A model generated the notes under the pieces. That model did not search any database and was not told the origin of the DNA. It saw only the letters and a list, made by a program, of their open reading frames with translations. Shown piece after piece: positions 1 through 10,808 of a stretch of 64,000 nt of DNA. Within the stretch, counting starts at the first letter, position 1, and each line of letters begins with the position of its first letter. Source of the DNA: Gerris lacustris (Eukaryota > Arthropoda > Insecta > Hemiptera > Gerridae); the NCBI GenBank assembly GCA_951217055.1, contig OX578284.1:28608187-28672186 (forward strand). Direction: 5' to 3'. The position numbers and the translations under genes were made by a program.

Positions 1-861
1 CGAGGCAAGTCACCCAGACATAAGTTGAGTGAGTGTAGCGACGCCGTCGGATTTATAGGTCCGAGTCACCAATAGTGCCGCACCTTGTCGGGAAGAGGGC
101 AACTATAGTCTGCTATAGGCCAGGATCTACATTGTGACTCGGGACCAGCTAGTGGGCACGTTATACCGGACACAGTGCGCCAGGAGTCTTCCAGGACCCC
201 AGTGTGGAAAAAGGACCCACAGAGGAGGAAGACCCCGCTGCACGGCCCACTAATCAGCACACACACACACCGCACTGGACACCGCCCGTAGACGCCTACC
301 ACTTCATCAGCTAACTCCAGGTTTTTGGGAGAAATTATATTATAGGGGATCCCCATCTTAGGGCCTACGAAGTCAGTTATGTTAGTTTTAGGTTATAAGG
401 TTTTTTGTACATATATATATATCCCATGCCCGCCCCTTCCTAATTTATTTATTTAACTAATTAATTTATTTAACTTATTTATTTAACTTATTTATTTAGC
501 TTATTTATTTGCCTGTCCAATTCCCACTAACCCCATAACACTCTCCGCCCAAGCTTTAAGTAACCCGTACCCGCTAACCATATCCCTATTTGTTCTCCAT
601 TAGTTTTTTAGAATTTCATATTATAGTTATTGAGTAGCGCTACAATTCATTTATTTATATTCATTCTATTAGACCTACATGTTCTGAAAATATATTCAAT
701 TGTAAATTTAAATGTTAGTAGTTTTATTTTATCTTATTATTAACCAGGACCCCCTTGTCTTTAGTAAATTCACCCACCCCCTAGCGACCGACTGAGCTGG
801 GCAAACTCATAAAACCGTAACAGTAGTAGTAGTAAGGGGGCGGGGAGGCCAAGCCTGGCAA
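1..861. other. Probable 3' flank of the LINE remnant; no gene seen
   Basis: The left half is comparatively GC-rich with no convincing coding frame. It becomes AT-rich with TTTATTTA runs at 420-520. A short (TAG)n run at about 820-835 sits just after the LINE stop, reading on the minus strand as a (CTA)n tail, as in some LINE 3' UTRs. Confidence 0.3.
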
Positions 862-1477
862 CTAGACCGCACTCGGGTCCTTTTTGCCAACCCCTGGTTT
901 TTCACGCCCATCGAACCACCTCAGTCTTACCCTCAAGTCTCCTAGTTTGGGTTGGGTGATAAAGGAGAGGATATCCTGCCACTTAAGTGTGGCAAGTTCT
1001 TCCTCTCTGATAATCCCTGATCCTAAGGTGTGAAAGCGTAGTCCCCTATGTCCTTCGCAAGCTCCCACCAGGTGGTAGGCTGTTTCCTCTTCTTCGCCAC
1101 ACACTGGACATGTGGGATCCTCTTTAATAGTGCCAGATGTCTATTTAGCTGACAATGACCTGTTAAGACCCCCACCATTTTCCTTAGGTTGGGTCTACTC
1201 AGGCCCATGAGCCATCTAGTTTTCCCTTTATCTAGCTTAGGCAGCATTATCTTGGTCTGCCTACATCCTTCAATTCTTGTCCACGCCTTCCCTGCTTCCT
1301 CCCAGATCCACTTTTTGATGGCCGATTTAGTTTTTCCTCTGGACCAGTCAATAGCGGGCTCCGGTCCGCTTTTGCTATTACATCTGCTTTTTCATTTCCT
1401 GGAACCCCTGTGTGTCCAGGAACCCAAGAAGAGTAACCATCTTTAACTCTGCAAACTTCTCTAAGGCCTCTTAGCAT
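862..1477 (-). pseudogene. Decayed non-LTR retrotransposon 3' end: RNase H and C-terminal zinc motif
   Basis: Three overlapping minus-strand frames together read as the C-terminus of a LINE polyprotein. At 1247-1477 is the RNase H tail with WVPGHTGVPGNEKADVIAKA, the usual His/Asp-containing end of RNase H in I/R1/Jockey-like elements. At 1023-1247 is a KTRWLMGLSRPNLRKMVGVL segment. At 862-1104 is the Cys/His motif CGEEEETAYHLVGAC. The frame changes between these pieces show at least two indels, so it is inactive. The 5' portion ends where the satellite array starts at about 1480; it was either truncated at insertion or replaced by the array. The exact clade is not resolved. Confidence 0.75.
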
Positions 1478-1479
1478 AG

Positions 1480-4400
1480 AGATACTACGGATACTACGGG
1501 ATACTAATACGGATACTGACCCGAGATACTGATACGGATACTACGGGATACTGATACGGGATACTGATACGGATACTACGGGATACTAACAGATACTGGT
1601 GCGGAACACTGATACGGATACTACGGGATACTGATACGGATACTTATACGTAAACTGATACTGATACGAATACTGATACTGATACGGGATACTGATACGG
1701 ATACTATGGGATACGGATACTGATACGGGATACTGATACAGATACTACGGGATACTGATACAGATACTACGAGATACTAATACGGATACTGGTGCGGGAT
1801 ACTGATACGGATACTACGGGATACTGATATGATAAGGATACTACGGGATACTAATACAGACACTAATACGTATACTAATACTGATACGGATACTACGGGA
1901 TACTAATACGAATACTACGGGATACTAATACGGATACTGATACAGGATACTGATACGGATACTACGGGATACTGATATGATACGGATGCTGATTGGAAAC
2001 TACGGGACACTGATACTAATACGGATACTACAGGGTAATGATACGGATACTACGGGGTAATGATACGGATACTACAGGGTAATGATACGGATACTACAGG
2101 GTAATGATACGGATACAGTACATGTGATATTGATGCTGATACGGATACTACAGAATATTGATACGGATACGGAATCCTGATACGGATACTACAGGATACT
2201 GTATATTTTGGTGGAAATAAATATTATTATTACTATGCCGATACGGATACTGATGCGGATACTACGGGATACTGATACGGATACTGGTACTACGGAATAC
2301 TGATACTGATACGGAATAAGGATACGAGATACTGATACGGACACTACGGGATACTGAAATGCTACGGATGCTGTCACGGATACTACAGGATACTGATATG
2401 GGTACTGATACTACGGGATACGCATACTCATACGGAATTACGGGATACTAATACGGATACTGATACAGGATACTGATACGGATACTACGGGATACTGATA
2501 CCTTTACTGATACTACGGGATACTGATACGGATACGGAATACTGATACGGATACTGCCGCGAGATACTGATACAGAAACTACGGGATACTGATACGAGAT
2601 ACTGATACGGATACTGAAACGAGATACTAATACGGATACTACGGGATACTGATATGATACGGATACTACGGGATACTGATACGGATACAGATAAGGGATT
2701 CAGATACGGATACTACGTGATACTGATACAGATACTACGGGATACTGATACGAATACTACGGGATACTAATACGGATACTGATACGGATACTACGTAATA
2801 CTGATACGGATACTGACACGAGATACGGAACTACGGGATACTAAACAGATACTGATACAGATACTACCGGATACTACGGATACTGATACTGATAAGGGAT
2901 ACCGATACGGGATAATGATTAGGATACTACGGGATACTGATACGGGAAACTGATACGGATACTACAGGATACTGATATGATATTGATGTTGATACGGATA
3001 CTACGGGATACTGTATATTTTGGTGGAAATAAATATTATTATTACTATGCCGATACGGATACTGATGCGGATACTACGGGATACTGATACGGGTACTGGT
3101 ACTACGGAATACTGATACTGATACGGGATACTGATGCGGATACTGATACGGGATACGGATACGAGATACTGATACGGACACTACGGGATACTGAAATGCT
3201 ACGGATGCTGTCACGGATACTACGGGATACTGCTATGGATACTGATGTGGGTACTGATACTACGGGATACGCATACTGATACGGAATTACGGGATACTTA
3301 TACGGATACTGATACAGGATACTGATACGGATACTACAGGATACTGATACGTTTACTGATACTACGGGATACTGATATGGATACAGGATACTGATACGGA
3401 TACTGCCGCGAGATACTGATACAGAAACTACGGGATACTGACACGGATACTGATACGAGATAATAATAATAATAATAATATTTATTTCCACCAAAAAGAC
3501 AGAACAATTATAAAAAATAAATAAATAAATTACATGGATACTGAAACGGATACTGAAACGAGATACTACGAGATACTAATACGGATACTACTGCGGGATA
3601 CTGATACGGATACTACGGGATACTGATATGATACGGATACTACGGGATACTGATACGGATACTAATACGTATACTAATACTGATACGGATACTACGGGAT
3701 ACTAATACGGATACTGATACAGGATACTGATACGGATACTACGGGATACTGATATGATACGGATGCTGATTGGATACTACAGGACACTGATACTGATACG
3801 GATACAGATAAGGGATAAAGATACGGATACTACGTGATACTGATACAGATACTACGGGATACTGATATGGATACTACGGGATACTGATATGATACGGATA
3901 CTACGGGATACTGATACGGATACTAATACGTATACAAATACTGATACGGATACTACGGGATACTAATACGGATACTGATACAGGATACTGATACGGATAC
4001 TACGGGATACTAATATGATACGTATGCTGATTGGATACTACGGGACACAGATACTTATACGGTTACTACAGGGTAATGATACGGATACTACGGGGTAATG
4101 ATACGGATACTACGGGGTAATAATACGGATACTACGGGGTAATGATTCGGATACTGATACGGATACAGATAAGGAATACAGATACGGACACTACGTGATA
4201 CTGATACGGATACTACGGAATACTGATACGGATAATACGGAATACTGATACGGGATACTGATACGGATACAGATAAGGGATACAGATACGGATACTACGT
4301 GATACTGATACAGATACTACGGGATACGGATACTGAAACGGATACTACGGGATACTAATACGGATACTGATACGGATACTGACACGAGATACGGATACTA

Positions 4401-4881
4401 CGGGATACTGATACTGCGGGATACTGATACAGATACTGATATGGGATACTGATACGGACACTGATACAGGATACTGATACGGATATTGATACTGATACGA
4501 ATCCTACAGGATACTGATATGGGATAGTGATACAGATAATGATACTGATACGGAATACTGATACGAATACTACGGGATACTGATACGGATACTACGGGAT
4601 ACTGATATGATACGGATGCTGATAGGAATACTGATGCGGGTTGTAATACTGATACGAATACTACGGGATACGGATAGTGATACGGAACTATGGGATACTA
4701 TTACTGATACAGAATACTGATACAGATACTACGTACTACGGGATACTGATATAATACGGATGCTGACTAGATACTACGGCATACTGATACGGATACTAAT
4801 ACGGGTACTGATACGGATACTTATACGGATACTGATAAGGGATACCGATACGGGATACTGATTAGGATACTACGGGATATA
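1480..4881 (+). repeat. Degenerate (GATACG/GATACT)n satellite, forward orientation
   Basis: About 3.4 kb is built almost only from the hexamers GATACG and GATACT with ACGG spacers, giving a common 22-nt unit GATACTGATACGGATACTACGG and many variants. Copies differ by substitutions and by loss or gain of hexamers. A higher-order copy is visible: the block near 2201 (TATATTTTGGTGGAAATAAA and following) recurs near 3013, offset about 812 bp. That insert resembles a LINE/SINE 3' tail. A reversed (AAT)n tail, also with a TTTCCACCAA segment, sits at 3463-3500. Long open frames here encode only Val/Ser/Tyr/Ile repeats and are not genes. Confidence 0.95.
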
Positions 4882-6303
4882 TCTAATCAGCATCCTTATC
4901 ATATCAGTATCCCGTAGTATCCGTATCATATCAGTATCCCGTAGTATCCGTATCAGTATCCCGCACCAGTATCCGTATTAGTATCTCGTAGTATCCGTAT
5001 CAGTATCTTGTATCAGTATCTCGTATCCCGTATCTCGTATCCCGTATCAGTATCAGTATCCCGTATCAGTATTTGTGTCAGTATCTCGTATCAGTATCCC
5101 GTAAAATGTGTATAAGTATCTCGTGTCAGTATCCGTACTAGTATTTTAAATCAGTATTCCGTATCAGTATCCTTTAGTATCAGTATCCGTATCCGTACCC
5201 AGCAGTATCCGCATCAGTATCCCGTATCAGTATCCGTATCAGTACCCTGTAGTATCCGTGTCAGTATCAGTATCTGTATCAGTATCCGGTTGTATCCGTA
5301 TCATTATCCGTATCAGTATCACTACCCGCATCAGTATAAGTAGTATCCGTATCAGTATCCCGTATCAGTATCCGTATCAGTACCCTGTAGTATTCGTATC
5401 AGCAGTATCCCGTATCAGTATTTGTATCAGTATCTCGTATCAGTATCCGTATCAGTACCCTGTAGTATTCGTATCAGTATCCCGTATCAGTATTTGTATC
5501 AGTATCTTGTATCAGTATCCGTATCAGTACCCTGTAGTATTCGTATCAGTATCCCGTATCAGTATCCCGTAGTATCCTTATCAGTATATGTATCAGTTTC
5601 CATAGTATCCGTATCAGTATCTGTAACAGTATCCTGTAGTATCAGTATCCTGTAGTATCCGTATCAGTATCCCGTAGTATCAGTATCCGTATCAGTATCC
5701 CGTAGTATCCGTATCATATTAGTATCCCGAAGTATTCGTATCAGTATCCGTATCAGTACCTTGTAGTATCTGTATCAGTATCTTTATTAGTATCCCTATC
5801 GGTATTAGTATCCCGTAGTATCAGTATTCCGTATCAGTATCCCGTTGTAACGATTTATTTCTAGTTTATTATCCACCCAGTACCTAAAATTTTTGTTTAA
5901 GAAAAATTTAGGGGCGGATCTATGTTCTGGTAAAGGTAAATTGTTAGGAGGTCTTTTTAGGGTTTTGTAGATTCTTCTCAAAACCCTTGTGCCGAGGGTG
6001 ATGTGTCCGTCTGTCCGTCGCTCTTTGGTTCATAGGGCCCGAACCGTTTAAGCTAAAGAGCTGAAATTTGAAATACTGGTGTAACTTTTTGACCCAACAA
6101 CAGGAAAAATATACAGAAGTTCAAAATTAAATATGCGCATGCGCAATTCGCAAAAATGTTGAAAACTCAAAAATTTATATTTTTTTAAATTTTCGAGTGG
6201 GGTATCAAATGAAAGCTGCTCAAGAGTAGGACGCAAATATATATAAGCTTTTGTAAATTTTGCATTCCTTATTGGGTAAAAAAATCGAAATATACCCAAA
6301 AAA
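4551..6303. repeat. First copy of a ~1.7-kb tandem duplication (satellite flip plus unique flank)
   Basis: The block comprises the end of the forward satellite, the orientation switch, the reverse satellite and a non-satellite segment (5851-6300). It is repeated almost unchanged at 6305-8010. The copies are offset by 1710 bp at the unique flank (5851 versus 7561) and about 1754 bp at the head, because copy 2 lacks a few satellite hexamers. The break at 6300-6304 drops directly from the unique flank back into satellite. Confidence 0.93.
4882..5850 (-). repeat. Same satellite in reverse orientation
   Basis: From 4882 the array reads as the reverse complement (CCGTATCAGTATCC and similar) until 5850. 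The change happens within a few bases at GGGATATATCTAATCAGCAT, making a head-to-head junction. Forward and reverse arms could pair over hundreds of bases. No coding content. Confidence 0.93.
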
Positions 6304-8010
6304 ACGGAAATACTGATACGAATACTACGGGATACTGATACGGATACTACGGGATACTGATATGATACGGATGCTGATAGGAATACTGATGCGGGTTGTA
6401 ATACTGATACGAATACTACGGGATACGGATAGTGATACGGAACTACGGGATACTATTACTGATACAGAATACTGATACAGATACTACGGGATACTGATAT
6501 AATACGGATGCTGACTAGATACTACGGCATACTGATACGGATACTAATACGGGTACTGATACGGATACTGATAAGGGATACCGATACGGGATACTGATTA
6601 GGATACTACGGGATATATCTAATCAGCATCCTTATCATATCAGTATCCCGTAGTATCCGTATCATATCAGTATCCCGTAGTATCCGTATCAGTATCCCGC
6701 ACCAGTATCCGTATTAGTATCTCGTTGTATCCGTATCAGTATCTTGTATCAGTATCTCGTATCCCGTATCAGTATCAGTATCCCGTATCAGTATTTGTGT
6801 CAGTATCTCGTATCAGTATCCCGTAAAATGTGTATAAGTATCTTGTGTCAGTATCCGTACCAGTATTTTAAATCAGTATTCCGTATCAGTATCCCGTAGT
6901 ATCAGTATCCGTATCCGTACCCAGCAGTATCCGCATCAGTATCCCGTATCAGTATCCGTATCAGTACCCTGTAGTATCCGTGTCAGTATCAGTATCTGTA
7001 TCAGTATCCAGTTGTATCCGTATCATTATCCGTATCAGTATCACTACCCGCATCAGTATAAGTAGTATCCGTATCAGTATCCCGTATCAGTATCCGTATC
7101 AGTACCCTGTAGTATTCGTATCAGCAGTATCCCGTATCAGTATCTCGTATCAGTATCCGTATCAGTACCCTGTAGTATTCGTATCAGTATCCCGTATCAG
7201 TATTTGTATCAGTATCTTGTATCAGTATCCGTATCAGTACCCTGCAGTATTCGTATCAGTATCCCGTATCAGTATCCCGTAGTATCCTTATCAGTATATG
7301 TATCAGTTTCCATAGTATCCGTATCAGTATCTGTAACAGTATCCTGTAGTATCAGTATCCTGTAGTATCCGTATCAGTATCCCGTAGTATCAGTATCCGT
7401 ATCAGTATCCCGTAGTATCCGTATCATATTAGTATCCCGAAGTATTCGTATCAGTATCCGTATCAGTACCTTGTAGTATCTGTATCAGTATCTTTATTAG
7501 TATCCCTATCGGTATTAGTATCCCGTAGTATCAGTATTCCGTATCAGTATCCCGTTGTAACGATTTATTTCTAGTTTATTATCCACCCAGTACCTAAAAT
7601 TTTTGTTTAAGAAAAATTTAGGGGCGGATCTATGTTCTGGTAAAGGTAAATTGTTAGGAGGTCTTTTTAGGGTTTTGTAGATTCTTCTCAAAACCCTTGT
7701 GCCGAGGGTGATGTGTCCGTCTGTCCGTCGCTCTTTGGTTCATAGGGCCCGAACCGTTTAAGCTAAAGAGCTGAAATTTGAAATACTGGTGTAACTTTTT
7801 GACCCAACAACAGGAAAAATATACAGAAGTTCAAAATTAAATATGCGCATGCGCAATTCGCAAAAATGTTGAAAACTCAAAAATTTATATTTTTTTAAAT
7901 TTTCGAGTGGGGTATCAAATGAAAGCTGCTCAAGAGTAGGACGCAAATATATATAAGCTTTTGTAAATTTTGCATTCCTTATTGGGTAAAAAAATCGAAA
8001 TATACCCAAA
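6304..8010. repeat. Second copy of the ~1.7-kb tandem duplication
   Basis: It matches 4551-6303 over its whole length, with the head-to-head satellite switch at about 6612 and the unique flank from 7561. Internal differences are mainly losses of 12-15 bp satellite pieces; the unique flank is virtually identical. This suggests a recent duplication of the complete block. Confidence 0.93.
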
Positions 8011-8640
8011 AAAAATCCCCCCCCCCCAACCACTATACTTCGGCTGGTCCTAAAATTTCGAAATAATTCATGCTAATGCCTTATTGTGAGGCGATGAAAA
8101 TTCCGGAAGTTCATCCCAAATTTTAAAAATTTGCCAATTTTGGGCGCGAAAATTTGAAGTGCGCCAAAAATTTTATTTTTTTAAAATTATGAGTTGGGTA
8201 TCAAATGAAAGCTGCTGAAGAGTAGGACGCAACGATATATATACATTTTCAAATTTTGCATTCCTTATTGGGTAAAAAAACCAAAATATACCCAAAAAAA
8301 ATTTCCCCCCCCCAACCACTATACTTCGGCTGGTCCTAAAATTTCGAAATAATTCATGCTAATGCCATATTGTGGGGCGATGAAAATTCCGGGAGTTCAT
8401 CCCAAATTTTAAAAAATTGCCAATTTTGGGCGCGAAAATTTGAAGTGCGCCAAAAATTTTATTTTTTAAAAATTTTGAGTTGGGTATCATATGAAAGCTG
8501 GTGAAGAGTAGGATTCAAATATATATTTGCTTTTTTAAAGTTTTCATTCTTTATTAATTTTTTAAGTAAAAATATACCCCAAAAATTTCCCCCCTCCCCA
8601 ACCACTATATAACGGGTGGTCCTAAAATTTCGAAATAATT
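7861..8640. repeat. Three tandem ~286-bp units following the satellite
   Basis: The landmark GGTATCAAATGAAAGCTG occurs at about 7911, 8196 and 8482, a spacing of 285-286 bp. Each unit also carries a poly(C) run, CAACCACTATA, GGTCCTAAAATTTCGAAATA and a GGGCGCGAAAATTTGAAG segment. Divergence rises from first to third unit. Copy 1 of the 1.7-kb duplication (6300) stops at the poly(A)/poly(C) transition inside the first unit, so the duplication boundary lies within this unit. Confidence 0.88.
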
Positions 8641-8699
8641 CATGGTTATACCTTATGGTGAAGCGATGGAAATGGTCAGAAAAAATGAATTTTTCTAGT

Positions 8700-8800
8700 C
8701 GTTATTACCGATGAAAAACATTGTGACCCTCCGGGGGATCGAACCCGGACCCTTGAGATCGAAGAATAAAATCATAATTACATAACGGGCATGCTTAATC
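8700..8800 (-). other. tRNA 3'-half-like fragment (T arm)
   Basis: On the minus strand a perfect T arm is seen: CCGGG, loop TTCGATC, CCCGG, containing a B-box-like GGTTCGATCCC (8733-8748). The facing acceptor strand and a convincing A box are missing. It is a tRNA-derived repeat fragment, not a tRNA gene. Confidence 0.35.
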
Positions 8801-9820
8801 TTCTACAAAACCCTAAAAAGTACTTGGACGCAAGTACTTCCCTGTGATTTTTATTTATTATTTTAGGGCAGTCGCTGATTAGTATTCTTTCTTTGGTAGT
8901 TCTTTTTTTTGTTCTTCTTTTTCTTTCACTGGGTGATCCTGAGAGGTTAGGTGTCTCTGTGGTCTCGTGGTGCAAGAGCACTTTGGTGGTTACGAAAAAA
9001 GTGATCTGAATAGGGTGTTAGTGCTTAAGTTTTGGGCAACTTAAACTAGGATCAACGAAGCAGAACACGAGAGTGGATTGCGCTGGTTGCTATCTGAGAC
9101 GCCAGTGACTGCTTCGAGGGCCCCCTTAAGTCCCCTGACGACCCTCACCAAGTTCTGCCAGATCGAGCCGCGAGCGTATAAGTCTGGGAACACCTATCAA
9201 GTCCACAATTAAAGTAAGATCGACCAATTTCTGTTCTCTTCACCTTCCAGAGTGGGACGGCTTGGACCCCTTCCCCCACTCCTCCGAGGGTCTTTCCTCA
9301 CACTACATCCCACTACATTCTACCATTTATTTTTCTTTCAATTCTTATATTTTATTAAAACCATTTATATATTTGCAATAGCCCAGTTAGGTTGGTAGTA
9401 CCACACCAATTCATAATTATTACTATTATCATTATTAATTATTTTAGCGAGCAGAAGACTGCTCTTAGGAGATTACCTGTGAAAGGGTCCTTAGGGAGAC
9501 AAGTCAGATTTGTAGGAAGATCTTTATTTTATATTAGTCACTCTATTAAAACTAGTAGTTTAATATAATTTTAATCTGTTATTATACCTATACCACAGTA
9601 GAATATAATTTGTTTATTTAATTATTTTCCACATAATAATAATTATAATTATTATTATTATTTGAGACAATTATTGATGTTTAATGCTTATTAAGATAAT
9701 ATTATTAATATACAAATTTCAAATTTTACTTTTAACATGACCTGATTTTTATACAATTTGGTTTTTTAGAAATTAATGTTTTGCCGAAATGTAACTTTCT
9801 TTATTTTGTTTTAGTCCACA
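8800..9820. other. Non-coding segment; GC-richer patch at 9040-9330, AT-rich after
   Basis: The patch at 9040-9330 is clearly richer in G+C than its neighbours and holds no frame that resembles a known protein; it may be a transposon remnant. The stretch 9330-9820 is AT-rich with AAT/ATT runs near 9410-9440 and 9640-9660. No gene is supported. Confidence 0.3.
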
Positions 9821-10390
9821 GGCCACCATAAGAAGTGAGTCGCTGATTGATAAAGTTTCCTTAACTTATGGAATCGCTTATTTATGCCGTGTCCACCGAT
9901 GAATTGGGTATATGGTAACTGGGCGCTGGGCCATTTATTTTTTGTTGACATGCCAAACTTGCCCTTCTGCGGGAACATTGAAAAGAGATAGATAAAGTTT
10001 TGATTTTCACAGGATCGTTTAATTAAATTATTTCAAAAACAGTGGTAAAGGTGGCCACCGATACGAGTGGGCCGTTTTCTTTTCAACGTCCCCGCAGAGA
10101 GATATGTTTGGGGCGGTGGCCACCCCAAATGGCCCACTCTTATTGGTGGCCACGTGTACCACTGTTTTTTTAAATAATTTAATTAAACGATCCTATGAAA
10201 ATCAAAACTTTATCTATCTCTTTTCAATGTTCCCGCAGAAGGGCAAGTTTGGCATGTCAACAAAAAATAAATGGCCCAGCGCCCAGTTGCCATATACCCA
10301 ATTCATCGGTGGACACGGCATAAATAAATAAGCGATTCCATAAGGTAAGAAAACTTTATCAATCAGCGACTCACTTCTTATGGTGGTGCC
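9821..10390. mobile_element. Foldback (MITE-like) element, ~570-bp palindrome
   Basis: The left end GGCCACCATAAGAAGTGAGT is answered at 10370-10390 by its reverse complement. The match runs inward for about 270 bp, including the reciprocal segments around 9905/10300 and 9985/10215, to a centre near 10105 containing GGGGCGGTGGCCACCCC. A few mismatches and short gaps separate the arms. No transposase frame fits inside. Clear target duplications were not identified, so the superfamily is open. Confidence 0.85.
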
Positions 10391-10423
10391 TTCAATGTAA
10401 GATTTTCCACAGGACTCTTCTAA

Positions 10424-10459
<36 letters not shown>

Positions 10460-10805
10460 TCTTTATTTCTAAATAACAAAATTTTGTATAGCAGTATAAC
10501 AAAAGACTTTGACACCCATGGCCTCAAGCCGTCGGGCGGAGTTGCTCTTCTAAGTATGTGTTAGGACTAACACACTCAGTAATAGTTCAACACATACAAT
10601 ACCCTTCATACAAACGCATCCACCACACACACGCATACTGATTTAACTCACTTCATGCAGCCTTGGATGGTGCATGTTCTGAAACAAGAAACAATAAACA
10701 AATTTATAAGTCAATGTGGAAAAAATTAAAATTCAGTAGACTTTAAGTTAAATTCCAATTAAATTAAAATGCTCAACCCTATCTAACAACATCTGCTGTT
10801 GAGAT
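10391..10805. repeat. Microsatellite and probable retroelement tail; otherwise no gene
   Basis: A (TAA)n run at about 10427-10457 is followed by TGTCTTTATTTCTAAATAAC. Read on the minus strand this is an AATAAAGACA-(TTA)n ending, typical of LINE/SINE 3' tails. The rest, up to the 124-bp unit array, shows no coding signal. Confidence 0.4.
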
Positions 10806-10808
10806 ACA

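Noticed and set aside
1480..5850. CRISPR-like array
   Set aside because: There are no unique spacers of constant length; the units are degenerate hexamers in eukaryotic DNA.
1480..7560. Long open frames in the satellite encoding Val-Ser-Ile-Tyr-Gln repeats
   Set aside because: They follow only from the hexamer repeat in whichever frame lacks a stop, on both strands, with no start context or conserved domain.
6048..8033. 83- and 91-codon minus-strand frames present in both copies of the 1.7-kb block
   Set aside because: Their conservation comes from the duplication; no recognisable motif and the third 286-bp unit does not keep the frame.
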